The notes: generated by a model from the sequence alone, not told the origin. A stretch of 31,584 nt of DNA from Bacteroidota bacterium (GCA_023406715.1 JAEXVC010000028.1:1-31584); one strand, 5' to 3'. Counted from the stretch's first letter, positions 6,691-15,959 are shown. Made by a program: numbers and translations.

Positions 6691-9033
6691 ATGCAAAACA
6701 TTAGAGCAACTATTCAAAAATTACTACTTCTTTTACTCTTCTCGCTAAGTTCTACCTTAATTTTTTCGCAAGACAAGTTCGGTATAAGTGGATATCTAAA
6801 GGATTCTAGCACTGGCGAGGCATTAATTGGAGCAACTGTTTATATTAAAGGAACTAATATTGGTACATCTACCAATAGTTACGGTTTCTACTCGCTAAAC
6901 CTACCTAAAGGTGATTATACGATGGTTTTTAGCTACATCAGCTACAACAGTATAGAAAAAGAAGTTTCGCTAAACAAAGGAACCCAGATTGATATTGAAC
7001 TACAGCCCGAGAGTGTTCAAATTGGCGAGGTTGTAATTAAGCGCGAAAAGGCTAATGCCAACGTTGCCCGTCCTGAGATGAGCGTGGTTAAGTTGGAGAT
7101 GAAGAAAATACGTCAAATTCCTGCACTTATGGGTGAGGTGGATGTTATAAAGGCTATCCAACTTTTACCTGGTGTTGTTAATGCTGCCGAGGGCTCGTCG
7201 GGATTTAGCGTACGTGGTGGCGCAATCGACCATAACCTTATTCTTTTAGATGAAGCCACAGTTTACAACGCTTCTCATCTTTTAGGTTTCTTCTCTGTAT
7301 TCAACAACGATGCAATAAAGGATGTTAAGCTCTACAAAGGCGATATGCCTGCATCGATGGGTGGCCGTTTAGCATCGGTGCTCGATATTAGAATGAAGGA
7401 AGGGAATTCAAAGCAATTTGGTGTTACTGGTGGAATTGGAACCCTCTCGAGTAGGTTAACCCTGGAAGGACCAATTATTAAGGATAAAAGTTCCTTTATG
7501 GTTGCCGGTCGAAGAACCTACTTCGACTTGTTTTTCCCTTTGTTTTCCGACGAAAACATGAAAAGGAGTAAGATGTATTTCTACGATTTAAATGCTAAAG
7601 TTAATTACACAATCAATCATAATAACCGAATTTTTATATCGGGTTATTTTGGGCGCGATTTGTTTAAGAATGGGATGATGGGTTTTGGATATGGGAATAA
7701 AACATTCACCACGCGCTGGAACCATATTTTTGGCAACAGCCTGTTTATGAATTTAACCCTGCTAAGAAGTAACTATAACTACTTTTTGGGTGCCGATTCT
7801 AACGACGCAAATGCATTCCAATGGGACTCAGAGATGAAAGAAACTACCCTCAAATTGGATTTTACCTACAATGCCAACTCTAACAATAGCATTAAGTTCG
7901 GAGTTAGTTCATCGCTGTTGTTCTTTAGTCCAGGGATAGTTAAGGGTACGAATGAGGAATCCTTTATTAAAAGATGGGAAATGCCAGAGAGTTATGGGTT
8001 AGAGCATGCCGTATATATATCGAATGAACAAAAAGTATCAAAGTTTATTTTTAAGTACGGATTACGAGTTTCTGCATTCCAGAACATGGGTAAGGCAGAA
8101 TCGATAATACTCGACAATAATTATAAAGTAACTGGCAAAAACATCTATGGTACTAGAGAAATTTATAATACTTACATAACACCAGAGCCACGTATAGGAA
8201 TAACCTATCTTATAAACGATAACAGTTCTGTTAAAACTAGCTATTCACATACTGTTCAGTACATTCAACAGGCTTCAAACTCAAGCGCAGGAAATCCTTT
8301 AGATGTATGGTTTGCAGCATCGCCAAATATTAAGCCTCAAGTTGCTGACCAATGGGCGGTTGGGTATTTCCGAAACTTCCTTGATAATTCTTTGGAGACC
8401 TCTGCAGAGGTTTTCTACAAGAAAATGGATAACCTAATAGATTTCAAGGATTTTGCACAATTGTTGCTGAACGATGAAATTGAGGCCGATATTCGTGCTG
8501 GGAAAGGGCATTCTTACGGATTTGAACTATACGGACGTTTTGCCCGCGAAAAGTTTGATGGTTGGGTTAGTTACACCTTCTCAAGAACATTTAGGGAAAC
8601 GCCTGAGGTAAACCTTGGAAATACATACAAAGCCTCATACGATAAACCCCATAACTTATCGGTTGTTTTTAGTTACAATTTCAGCAAACGGGTTAGTTTA
8701 TCGGCTAACTGGCAACTGTCAACTGGTAAAGCTTACTCCAAGCCTGTAGCCCGTGCCGAGGTCGAAAAAGTTATTATTCCCCTGTACTCCGAAAGAAATG
8801 ATGGACGCTTTCCTCTGTATCATCGCTTGGATATGTCGTTGACAATAAAATCAAAGAAAAATTTCAGCAGACGTTTCCAAGGGGAATGGAATTTCTCCGT
8901 TATAAATGTTTATAATAGAAAAAACCCTTGGACAATAATGTTTCTTCAGGATAAGGATGACCCAAATAAAACTTATGCTGAGATGATTTATTTCCCAATG
9001 ATTCCCTCATTCACCTACAATTTAAAATTTTAA
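6691..9033 (+). CDS. TonB-dependent receptor with N-terminal carboxypeptidase-regulatory-like domain
   Basis: Outer-membrane active transporter, driven by TonB-ExbBD. 780 residues, in the range of the DUF4249-associated receptors and shorter than SusC (about 1000). A signal peptide ends near IFSQ (residue 27). Residues about 30-110 are the Ig-like CarboxypepD_reg domain (GISGYLKDSSTGEALIGATV). The plug spans about 125-235 (VDVIKAIQLLPGVVN, GFSVRGGAIDHNLILLDEA, MPASMGGRLASVLDIRMKEG). The rest is beta strands of a 22-stranded barrel, ending in an aromatic C-terminal Phe (TYNLKF) as expected for BAM insertion. The DUF4249 lipoprotein starts 9 nt downstream, so the two form an operon. The ligand is unknown: the partner is not SusD, so a glycan is not implied. 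Confidence 0.93.
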   Translation: MQNIRATIQKLLLLLLFSLSSTLIFSQDKFGISGYLKDSSTGEALIGATVYIKGTNIGTSTNSYGFYSLNLPKGDYTMVFSYISYNSIEKEVSLNKGTQIDIELQPESVQIGEVVIKREKANANVARPEMSVVKLEMKKIRQIPALMGEVDVIKAIQLLPGVVNAAEGSSGFSVRGGAIDHNLILLDEATVYNASHLLGFFSVFNNDAIKDVKLYKGDMPASMGGRLASVLDIRMKEGNSKQFGVTGGIGTLSSRLTLEGPIIKDKSSFMVAGRRTYFDLFFPLFSDENMKRSKMYFYDLNAKVNYTINHNNRIFISGYFGRDLFKNGMMGFGYGNKTFTTRWNHIFGNSLFMNLTLLRSNYNYFLGADSNDANAFQWDSEMKETTLKLDFTYNANSNNSIKFGVSSSLLFFSPGIVKGTNEESFIKRWEMPESYGLEHAVYISNEQKVSKFIFKYGLRVSAFQNMGKAESIILDNNYKVTGKNIYGTREIYNTYITPEPRIGITYLINDNSSVKTSYSHTVQYIQQASNSSAGNPLDVWFAASPNIKPQVADQWAVGYFRNFLDNSLETSAEVFYKKMDNLIDFKDFAQLLLNDEIEADIRAGKGHSYGFELYGRFAREKFDGWVSYTFSRTFRETPEVNLGNTYKASYDKPHNLSVVFSYNFSKRVSLSANWQLSTGKAYSKPVARAEVEKVIIPLYSERNDGRFPLYHRLDMSLTIKSKKNFSRRFQGEWNFSVINVYNRKNPWTIMFLQDKDDPNKTYAEMIYFPMIPSFTYNLKF

Positions 9034-9042
9034 TAAACTCTG

Positions 9043-9957
9043 ATGAAAAATATGAAAGCAATAAAGAATATATCATTTGCAATTTTAATGTTTATTATTG
9101 CATCGTGTACCGAGAGAATGAGTATTGAGTTAGATAGTATTCCTCCCAAAATAGTGGTTTACGGAAGTATTACTACCGATACAATAGCTCACAAAATTAG
9201 AATTGTTCAAACAGCAGACTACTTTAGCAATAATCCTTCTCAACTAATATCAGGAGCAACCCTAACTATTTCCGATGGTGTAAATGTTTTTCCTTTAACT
9301 GAAAGCCTTACTGAGCCTGGGAACTACTATACACAACCCGATGTTTATGGTGAACTAGGCAAGACTTACACTCTTACTGCTGAAAACGTTACTATGGTTG
9401 GCGATGATGAGGTATATGACTTAAAGGCAGAATCAGCAATTCCATCCTTGGATGCAGATTATCAAACTAAATACTTGGACTCAATAAACGTTTTGTATAA
9501 CACTCAGTGGGAGGGATGGTATGTAAATGGATGGGCAAACGAACCCGAGGACCAAAAGAACTTCTATATGTTTAAGGTTTATATAAACGATATACTTTAT
9601 AGCGATTCATTAAACAATATAATTATTTCGGACGATAAACTTATAAATGGTAGTTCAACTAATGGAGCAGCCCTTTATTTTATTGAAGACCCCGACACTC
9701 TAAAACCTGGCTACAAGGTTACGTTGGAGTTATCTGTAATACCTGAGGATTACTTCAGGTTTATAAGCGAAATACAAACAAGTTCTCAACCTCAAATACC
9801 TTTGTTTAGTGCTCCTCCAGCAAATGCACGAACAAATTTAAATAATGGAGCTATAGGGTATTTCTCAGCATACGCTGTAATTCGAAGTTCCTACATAGTT
9901 AAGCAATCCGATATCGATACCAAAAACAAACTAATAGGCAAAAAGAGCGGAAGTTAA
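9043..9957 (+). CDS. DUF4249 lipoprotein, partner of the TonB receptor
   Basis: 304 residues with a lipoprotein signal; the lipobox IIASC puts the lipidated Cys at residue 22. After it comes IPPKIVVYGSITTDTIAHKIRIVQTADYF with ISGATLTISDG, the pattern that opens DUF4249 proteins. Family members are regularly encoded directly after CarboxypepD_reg TonB receptors, as here, and are presumed to act as a surface or periplasmic accessory to the receptor; the role is not experimentally clear. The start at 9043 is 9 nt from the receptor stop; an in-frame ATG at 9052 is an equally possible start and leaves the signal intact. The stop codon is inside the loop of a strong terminator. Confidence 0.87.
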   Translation: MKNMKAIKNISFAILMFIIASCTERMSIELDSIPPKIVVYGSITTDTIAHKIRIVQTADYFSNNPSQLISGATLTISDGVNVFPLTESLTEPGNYYTQPDVYGELGKTYTLTAENVTMVGDDEVYDLKAESAIPSLDADYQTKYLDSINVLYNTQWEGWYVNGWANEPEDQKNFYMFKVYINDILYSDSLNNIIISDDKLINGSSTNGAALYFIEDPDTLKPGYKVTLELSVIPEDYFRFISEIQTSSQPQIPLFSAPPANARTNLNNGAIGYFSAYAVIRSSYIVKQSDIDTKNKLIGKKSGS

Positions 9958-9973
9958 TTCCGCTCTTTCTTTT
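9942..9973. terminator. Bidirectional intrinsic terminator
   Basis: AAAGAGCGGAA (9942-9952) pairs perfectly with TTCCGCTCTTT (9958-9968) around a 5-nt loop, followed by CTTTT. The DUF4249 stop codon sits in the loop, and the convergent ABC transporter gene ends at 9972, so it probably serves both. Confidence 0.85.
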
Positions 9974-12900
9974 AACTTGGTAGGTATCTGGATATTCTAT
10001 TGGTAAGTTTTCGGAACTTGAACCGCTCTACAAATTTGTTAATTATCCTAAACATATCGCTCAAAAGTGTCAAGTAAAAAACACCTGTCATTATCCAAAT
10101 GGCAAAAAGGTTAAACCAAAAGGTAGAAACATAAAACTTACCAACGCGTTTGTACGCTGCAAAAAGTTGTGCCCGTCCAACTTTAGACGATGAAATGGCG
10201 TAAATAGGCTCATATCGCCTCATCAATCTATCGTCAACTACCTCAATTTTCTGAATTTCATTACGGTTGGTAACAAGGTTTTCCACTCCCTTGTTATGGT
10301 AATTCCTACTTAATTCAAAAACAGCATCGTTGCTGCCCAATTTAACAGCAAGATTTTTAAGCTTTTCGTCCCTTTTTTCAATAACCTCTCTGTAAACAAT
10401 ATTGAAGTGTTGCTTAAGTGTATCGAGTTTTTGGTTTGTTATATTGAGGTAATCAACATTGACGGTTTCGGGATATAAAAAATCAACGTTAGGATATGAA
10501 AACCCATGAATAGGAAAGTTCTCCTCTAATAGATTTACCTCGTTTCTAATAATATTTAGGTCCTTTTCAATTCTAGGTGTTTTTCTGTTTAGTGTTAAAT
10601 CAACAGAAACCTCATTGACCAGTGACTTTAACTTAGGAATTAAAAACGAGGCGTTATAGTTGCTATTGCTGAGTTTTGTGTTATAATCAAAAAACTCTCG
10701 GTTGTACTTGTTCGTTTTAAATTGTTGCACACAAAGGGCTTCGTAGGACCAGCGACTAAGCATAATATCGCCAACAACAGGAACGTACTCAGGATGCGAA
10801 ATTGTTTTGTGCAGTTTATTAAAGTTCACAATAACACCGCTAAATAGGAGTTGTGGCACCAGTACTATGGGTATTAGAACGTATATAGCTACAACCGAAT
10901 TCAATGCTGCCGACAGGTTCAGGCCAATTAGGTTTGAGCAAAAGGCTGTAGAAAAGAGTATAAGCCAATGGCTCCAGAACATCCCATTTATTTCAAGAAT
11001 TCCGTGACCTATTACAACAAACATTAACGATTGTAATGCCGAAAAAATAAACAGTACAATAATTTTTGAGTTGATATAGCTGAAGTAGCTTAGGTTTAGA
11101 AACTTCTCGCGGTAAAGAATTTTTCTATCCTTTATAATTTCCTCTGCGCTTATGGTTAAACCCAAAAACATCATGGCCACAACGCTCATAAATAGGAAGC
11201 TAGGAATGTTGTCGTTCTCGCTGAAAAGGTATGCGTTAGGATCCGTAAGTGTTCCATGTAGGTACTTGGTAAAATACCCAATAATAACCGCAAGAATTGG
11301 CGATGCCAGTATGCTGATATTTATAAACTGTGAATTGGCAAGTTTACTTCGGAGGATACGCCTAAAGTAAATCCACATCTGCTTGGGTCGAGACGGAATT
11401 TTAAAATTGTTAGGCGGAATTGGACTTACGCAAGGTGGTAAATAGATGTTCAGTTTTTTCTCGATGTTATTTATGTATAGTTCGTACCACTCACGGGCGG
11501 AACGTTTTCTTTTTCGAGTAAGTTTTCCGTATTCGTTTACAACGCGAGCTTCAACAACTCTAAGAATAATATCGGTATTTACGTTACCGCAGGTAATACA
11601 TTCGCTCTCCTCTGGTTTAAGGAAGTTTCCCATTGTTTTGAAATAGACCACTGCATCCATTGGGTTTCCTTGGAATATAGGTCTTCCGCCTTGGTCCAGA
11701 ACAATAATTTTATCGAACAACTTAAAAACATCCGAGGAGGGCTGATGGATATTGGCAAAAACGATTTTTCCTTTAAACGATTGCTTTTTAAGCAAAAGCA
11801 TAATGCGCTCCGAGTCCATTGACGATAAACCCGAGGTGGGCTCATCAACAAATAGTACTGATGGCTCGCGCATAAGCTCCATGGCCATATTCAACCGCTT
11901 ACGCTGTCCACCGCTGATATACTTGTTTAGTGGGTCGCCCACTCTCAAATTCCTTGCTTCTACAAGGTCAAAATCATTTAATGTTTTATCAATTAACTCA
12001 CTAAGCGCCTGTTTGTCAATATGGCTAAAGCAGAGCGATGCGTTGTAGTATAGGTTTTGATAAACTGTAAGTTCATCAACCAATAGGTCATCCTGAGGAA
12101 CATATCCAATTACGCCTTCAAGTTCAGCCTTGTTCTCATTAATGTCGTAACCGTTTATTAAAACTTTACCATTAGCTGGTTTTAAATTCCCATTAAGTAG
12201 ATTCAAAAGGGTTGATTTTCCAACACCACTACCACCCATTATGCCAATTAACTGTCCAGAATAGGCCGTAAAGGAAAACGGATATATCCCATTCTTACTA
12301 CCTTTGTGCTGATACTCAATATCCTTAACCACCATTGACACAAATGGGCGGTTTGGGTCTTGAATAAAAGCCGATGAAATGCGGCTATAGTAAACAGGCG
12401 AAATTCTTTCGCCACGAATAACAGAGCCAGCTCCAAAAATATAGGTTCTACCAGGCTTGATGTTCCTACTATTCAGGAATAACTCGCTATCTCCAAAGTA
12501 TTTGATTAAGAAAGTATTTGTACTTGAAATTCGGAGGACGTAAATCTGTCCATTTAAACGTTCATTGGTAATATGTTTAATTTCGGAAGTGGCAAAATCC
12601 TTGTTTGAATCAATAAGTAAAACTTGTTGATTCCAGGGTATCTGGCTGTTATTCTCGCTCAGAATAAAATCTTTGCCATTCTCAAACTCAAACTCCCTAA
12701 TATTGAAGAGCGTTGCAACGTCCTTAACGAATTCAATTCGTAATGGAGTGCTAATTTTACTGTCGCCAATAAACTCAATAAGTTGAAGTATAAGCCAAAC
12801 CTTCTGGTTTTGCTCAAATTCGGTATTTATTGACTCAACAATGGTTTTAACCACATCCGAATCGACAACTGAGTCCAGTTCTGTATTCTGTTCCAACCTG

Positions 12901-13076
12901 TAGAGGTTGATGTAATCCCTGAATTTAGTAAGGAAATCGTTGGTTTGTTCTTTCCCAAAATCGTGCAGTAAATAATCTTCCAGAACATCGGCTGTAAGTC
13001 GTGCTGCACCCTTGCGATCGATACTAATCACAAAGGCAAAAAGTTTCATTAATGCTTTCAGCAACGACTCGCTCAT
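9972..13076 (-). CDS. ABCG/White-like ABC transporter fusion (N-terminal TerB-like region, ATPase, ABC-2 permease)
   Basis: 1034-residue half-transporter with ATPase before membrane domain, the ABCG order. Residues about 1-110 are helical and resemble TerB (LLKALMKLFAFVISIDRKGA). Residues about 140-240 are a beta-rich region ending NIKPGRTYIFGAGSVIRGER that I do not recognise. The ATPase spans about 245-500: Walker A GGSGVGKST with K287, signature ISGGQRKRL with S388, Walker B VLFVDEP with D411 and E412, and HQPSSDVFKLFDKI as the H-loop region. Membrane helices follow from about residue 585, interrupted by a soluble insert of about 200 residues (about 770-970), then a last helix near 985-1010. 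Substrate unknown. It is a single gene, convergent with the DUF4249 gene. Confidence 0.88.
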   Translation of the reverse strand: MSESLLKALMKLFAFVISIDRKGAARLTADVLEDYLLHDFGKEQTNDFLTKFRDYINLYRLEQNTELDSVVDSDVVKTIVESINTEFEQNQKVWLILQLIEFIGDSKISTPLRIEFVKDVATLFNIREFEFENGKDFILSENNSQIPWNQQVLLIDSNKDFATSEIKHITNERLNGQIYVLRISSTNTFLIKYFGDSELFLNSRNIKPGRTYIFGAGSVIRGERISPVYYSRISSAFIQDPNRPFVSMVVKDIEYQHKGSKNGIYPFSFTAYSGQLIGIMGGSGVGKSTLLNLLNGNLKPANGKVLINGYDINENKAELEGVIGYVPQDDLLVDELTVYQNLYYNASLCFSHIDKQALSELIDKTLNDFDLVEARNLRVGDPLNKYISGGQRKRLNMAMELMREPSVLFVDEPTSGLSSMDSERIMLLLKKQSFKGKIVFANIHQPSSDVFKLFDKIIVLDQGGRPIFQGNPMDAVVYFKTMGNFLKPEESECITCGNVNTDIILRVVEARVVNEYGKLTRKRKRSAREWYELYINNIEKKLNIYLPPCVSPIPPNNFKIPSRPKQMWIYFRRILRSKLANSQFINISILASPILAVIIGYFTKYLHGTLTDPNAYLFSENDNIPSFLFMSVVAMMFLGLTISAEEIIKDRKILYREKFLNLSYFSYINSKIIVLFIFSALQSLMFVVIGHGILEINGMFWSHWLILFSTAFCSNLIGLNLSAALNSVVAIYVLIPIVLVPQLLFSGVIVNFNKLHKTISHPEYVPVVGDIMLSRWSYEALCVQQFKTNKYNREFFDYNTKLSNSNYNASFLIPKLKSLVNEVSVDLTLNRKTPRIEKDLNIIRNEVNLLEENFPIHGFSYPNVDFLYPETVNVDYLNITNQKLDTLKQHFNIVYREVIEKRDEKLKNLAVKLGSNDAVFELSRNYHNKGVENLVTNRNEIQKIEVVDDRLMRRYEPIYAISSSKVGRAQLFAAYKRVGKFYVSTFWFNLFAIWIMTGVFYLTLLSDMFRIINKFVERFKFRKLTNRISRYLPS

Positions 13077-13095
13077 ACAATGATTTTTTGCTTAG

Positions 13096-13103
13096 CAAAA
13101 ATA
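13096..13103 (-). promoter_or_regulatory. Possible -7 element (TATTTTTG) for the ABC transporter
   Basis: Minus-strand TATTTTTG, 19 nt before the ATG at 13076. It matches TAnnTTTG, but no TTG is found at the right distance. Confidence 0.3.
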
Positions 13104-13200
13104 ATTAATATTTAATCGGAGATACCTTTTGAATTAAGAATTTAGTTAATAAATAGGATGTTTAATATATCATATAAATAATAAACTTATTGCTCAGTAT

Positions 13201-13231
13201 TTTGGGTTGTATATTTTTTTTTGTAAATTTC
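13201..13231 (+). promoter_or_regulatory. Possible promoter of ppk2
   Basis: TTTG at 13201-13204, 19 nt, then TAAATTTC at 13224-13231, which differs from TAnnTTTG only in the last base. The ATG is 31 nt downstream. Confidence 0.38.
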
Positions 13232-13262
13232 ATTCACTCTCAGAAATTTAACACGTAAAACA

Positions 13263-14159
13263 ATGAGCAAGGATAAAAAAGAAAAGAAGCATAAGAAGGA
13301 TAAGGATGAGAATAAGCATAAGGGAAAAAAACATGCTGTTCTATCTTTAGACGATCATTACGAACTTGTTGAGTCTCATCCCGAAAAGATTGACAAAAAA
13401 TTCTACGAAAAGGAGATTGAACGACTTCATATTGAACTCAACAAACTTTTAGAATGGATAAAGTTCAAAAAGTTGAAAGTTGTGCTAATTTTTGAGGGGC
13501 GCGATGCTGCGGGAAAAGGTGGTGTTATTAAAACTATCTCCGAAAGACTTAATCCTCGCTCATGCAGAATTGTTGCATTGGGTGTGCCAACTGAGAAAGA
13601 AAAAACTCAGTGGTATTTTCAACGGTACGTTGCTCATTTACCAGCTGCAGGCGAAATGGTTCTTTTTGACAGGAGTTGGTACAACAGAGCTGGAGTGGAA
13701 AAAGTTATGGGATTTTGTAATGAGGAGGAGTATCTAGAGTTTTTGAGGTCGTGTCCGGAGTATGAGCGAATGTTGGTGCGTTCCGATATAATTCTCATTA
13801 AATATTGGTTTTCGGTTAGCGATATTGAGCAGGAACGTCGGTTCCATGAGAGAATTGAAGATCCTACAAAACGATGGAAGTTAAGCCCGATGGATGTTGA
13901 GTCGCGCAACCGTTGGGTAGAATATTCAAAAGCCAAAGACGAGATGTTTGCCCATACCGATATTAAACAGGCTCCTTGGTGGGTGGTACGTGCTGACGAT
14001 AAGCGCAGGGCTAGGCTTAACTGCATTAGTCATCTACTAAGTTTAATTCCTTATGAGGATTTAACTCCAGCACCAATTAAACTTGAACCTCGTAGGGAGG
14101 ATAACTCCTATATTCGTCCGCCAATAACAGACCAGAATTTTGTACCAGAGGTGTATTGA
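13263..14159 (+). CDS. ppk2: Polyphosphate kinase 2 with Lys/His-rich N-terminal tail
   Basis: Transfers phosphate between inorganic polyphosphate and nucleoside diphosphates or monophosphates in the cytoplasm. 298 residues. Core PPK2 motifs are all present: Walker A GRDAAGKGG (79-87, K85), PTEKEKTQWYFQRY (109-122), Walker B LFDRSWYNRAGVE (134-146, D136 R137), then IKYWFSVSDIEQERRFHERI and the lid-type segment RWKLSPMDVESR. The single domain and motif set fit class I (ADP-phosphorylating), but class cannot be proved here. The first 24 residues hold 12 lysines and 3 histidines, an unusual basic tail that could bind polyphosphate; this is inference. It is transcribed alone, between its own promoter and a hairpin terminator. 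Confidence 0.94.
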   Translation: MSKDKKEKKHKKDKDENKHKGKKHAVLSLDDHYELVESHPEKIDKKFYEKEIERLHIELNKLLEWIKFKKLKVVLIFEGRDAAGKGGVIKTISERLNPRSCRIVALGVPTEKEKTQWYFQRYVAHLPAAGEMVLFDRSWYNRAGVEKVMGFCNEEEYLEFLRSCPEYERMLVRSDIILIKYWFSVSDIEQERRFHERIEDPTKRWKLSPMDVESRNRWVEYSKAKDEMFAHTDIKQAPWWVVRADDKRRARLNCISHLLSLIPYEDLTPAPIKLEPRREDNSYIRPPITDQNFVPEVY

Positions 14160-14174
14160 TAGTATTACATAATT

Positions 14175-14208
14175 TATCTCTTCAAGGGTTTAAGCCCTTG
14201 AAGAGATA
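14175..14208. terminator. Bidirectional hairpin between ppk2 and the convergent lipoprotein gene
   Basis: TATCTCTTCAAGGG (14175-14188) pairs perfectly over 14 bp with CCCTTGAAGAGATA (14195-14208) around a 6-nt loop. There is no clear T-tract after it, but its position between convergent gene ends (14159 and 14219) argues for a terminator. Confidence 0.65.
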
Positions 14209-14218
14209 GGTAGTCGCT

Positions 14219-14800
14219 CTATTCGAGTAGTATGCTTTTGATTTTGTTGAGATTATTGCCAATAATAGTAAATGTAACTACCTTATCTCCATAGTAAAAC
14301 CGAAAATTAAGTTCTCCGGTGTTTTTAATGGCATTAACTAATTCTGGCTGTAAAGTTGATATAAACTTGTCTTCGTACCATATTTTATCTACCAATTTTA
14401 CATTTTTAGATAATGTGTCGGCGCTTGAGTTTGATGATTGCTTGGTTACTTTTTGTTGCCTAAAATCCGAGGTGTTTGAATTTATTTCCAAAGGAAATAT
14501 TTTGAACATGGCTTTTGCGTATGCACTAGTATCTCTGGGGAAAGTTGATGAGGAACGTTCAATAACCCAGTATACTTTAACTATATCAAAATCGGCTCCT
14601 TTTTCTCTCACAAAGGATATTTCAGCCGATTCAATACCGCTATTCCATTCCTCGGGAGTTTTTGTAAAAGAATAGAACGAACGTTGTGTTTTCTTATATT
14701 CATCGTTGTAGTTTTTGTACTGAGTACGGTTCAATTCAGAAATTGAACTACATCCTGAGAATATAATGGTTATGAGTAGTAGGCTTAAGTATGTTTTCAT
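14219..14800 (-). CDS. Putative lipoprotein, function unknown
   Basis: 193 residues from the ATG at 14800. The lipobox IIFSGC gives a lipidated Cys at residue 17. A longer frame starts at 14824, but it puts eight extra residues before an otherwise normal signal, so the internal ATG is preferred. The mature part has mixed polar sequence (YNDEYKKTQRSFYSFTKTPEEWNSG and on) and a C-terminal strand-rich part (GELNFRFYYGDKVVTFTI). I recognise no domain. It lies 57 nt downstream of the thioesterase gene on the same strand and may be cotranscribed with it. Confidence 0.72.
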   Translation of the reverse strand: MKTYLSLLLITIIFSGCSSISELNRTQYKNYNDEYKKTQRSFYSFTKTPEEWNSGIESAEISFVREKGADFDIVKVYWVIERSSSTFPRDTSAYAKAMFKIFPLEINSNTSDFRQQKVTKQSSNSSADTLSKNVKLVDKIWYEDKFISTLQPELVNAIKNTGELNFRFYYGDKVVTFTIIGNNLNKIKSILLE

Positions 14801-14857
14801 GTTAGGATATATCAGTAATTGCAAGTTATCCTCTCATTTTTCGTGCCAAAATTCAAG

Positions 14858-15253
14858 TTATAAAAATTGTTTAAATCCTGGAATGTCGTCTATTTTTATT
14901 GGTCGGCCCTTTCTTAGTCCAACTCCAATAACATCGGCCTTTACTGCGGTTTTCCCCTCGGGTAATTTAATGGCTTCCTGCTCAAAAATCATCCTTAAAT
15001 GTCCTTCGCGTCTAGTTTTAAGTCGAACTATAAACTTGTCGCCACTGGTAAGAGAATGTTTATAATCAATCTCGATTCGTGATACAACCAAATCAATCCC
15101 CTCGTTGTGTAGTTTTGCAAAATCAATTCCTTTGTCGAGTAAGTACTTGTGGCGGGCATGCTCTAAGTAGTTCAGGTAAACTGAGTTATTGACAATTCCT
15201 TGTAAATCGCATTCGTAATCGCGTACTTCAAATTCTAGTTCGTATACTTCCAT
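14858..15253 (-). CDS. Acyl-CoA thioesterase, 4-hydroxybenzoyl-CoA thioesterase/YbgC type (hotdog fold)
   Basis: Hydrolyses acyl-CoA thioesters. 131 residues, normal for this hotdog family. The N-terminal motif RDYECDLQGIVNNSVYLNYL matches the YbgC/4HBT active-site loop, with D16 in the place of the catalytic Asp, followed by the long helix EHARHKYLLDKGIDFAKL. Then strands DLVVSRIEIDYKHSLTSGD and HLRMIFEQEAI follow. YbgC proteins act with the Tol-Pal envelope system in Proteobacteria, but no tol genes are here, and Bacteroidota homologues may serve other acyl-CoAs. YhcH-like gene lies 67 nt upstream on the same strand. Confidence 0.87.
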   Translation of the reverse strand: MEVYELEFEVRDYECDLQGIVNNSVYLNYLEHARHKYLLDKGIDFAKLHNEGIDLVVSRIEIDYKHSLTSGDKFIVRLKTRREGHLRMIFEQEAIKLPEGKTAVKADVIGVGLRKGRPIKIDDIPGFKQFL

Positions 15254-15320
15254 GTTTTGGATATATTGAGATGATTTGTTATTAAGTTATTGAGTTGCTT
15301 AGCAAATTAGGTGTCACTTA

Positions 15321-15779
15321 TTACACGTCACCATCGGTTACTAACACCTTAAAAACCACCTTCTTAATAACGCCTTCGCCAATAAGCGGAGCGTGTGCAT
15401 CGTTTGGGAAAAATATTGCGAAGTAGTTGGTGGGTACCTTAAAGTAATTAATGGGCTTATCATCGAAAAAAACGTAATCCTTTTCCTTGTCAAAAGGAGC
15501 TTGTGGTGAGCGGCAGTCCTCTCGACTTCGCCAACCCATAGTCTCTTCGCCCTGAAGGCAAATCTGAATGTCAATATATCTATCGTGAGCCTCCAGCAAT
15601 GCCTCTTCCTTAGTTTTCGCTTTGTTGAACGATGGAATTGCAAATAAATTTTCTCCATCAATATAAACACGTTCGCCTGGTTTGCTAAAATCCAAAGTTA
15701 TTAATGCCTGCTCAACTTTCTCGAATAACGGATGAAGGTTGATGTATGTTCCAAATTCATTTAACGGTGCTACTATCAT
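15321..15779 (-). CDS. YhcH/YjgK/YiaL family protein (DUF386)
   Basis: 152 residues, the usual length for this cupin-like family, which includes the EbgC beta-galactosidase subunit and proteins of sialic-acid and sugar-acid operons. Diagnostic stretches are EAHDRYIDIQICLQGEETMGW (His and Glu that bind metal) near residues 65-85 and FAIFFPNDAHAPLIG near 120-134 with a further His. The C-terminus KKVVFKVLV is typical. The family is thought to act on sugar isomers or as an anomerase; the substrate here is open because the neighbours are not sugar genes. Possible first gene of a three-gene minus-strand run with the thioesterase and the lipoprotein. Confidence 0.88.
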   Translation of the reverse strand: MIVAPLNEFGTYINLHPLFEKVEQALITLDFSKPGERVYIDGENLFAIPSFNKAKTKEEALLEAHDRYIDIQICLQGEETMGWRSREDCRSPQAPFDKEKDYVFFDDKPINYFKVPTNYFAIFFPNDAHAPLIGEGVIKKVVFKVLVTDGDV

Positions 15780-15886
15780 TGCATTATGATTTACTATATT
15801 GATTACAAAACTAGTAATAATAATTAAACGAATGCTATTACATGCATTTCAAGCATAATCGTTTAACAAAATAAATACTATTATTT

Positions 15887-15916
15887 TTTGTTGTTGTAAT
15901 TCAATTTCTATCTTTA
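15887..15916 (+). promoter_or_regulatory. Possible promoter of the S9-like hydrolase gene
   Basis: TTTG at 15887-15890, 18 nt, then TATCTTTA at 15909-15916, one base off TAnnTTTG. The ATG lies 43 nt beyond. Confidence 0.3.
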
Positions 15917-15959
15917 AACCTTTAATTTGTCAATAAATCACATTGTTAAATTAGGTGCT

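Noticed and set aside
6691..9957. SusC/SusD glycan-uptake pair
   Set aside because: The receptor is too short for SusC and its partner is DUF4249, not SusD; no glycoside hydrolases are nearby.
13634..14026. Open frame of 130 codons on the minus strand
   Set aside because: It lies opposite ppk2, which has all family motifs; the shadow product has no recognisable features.
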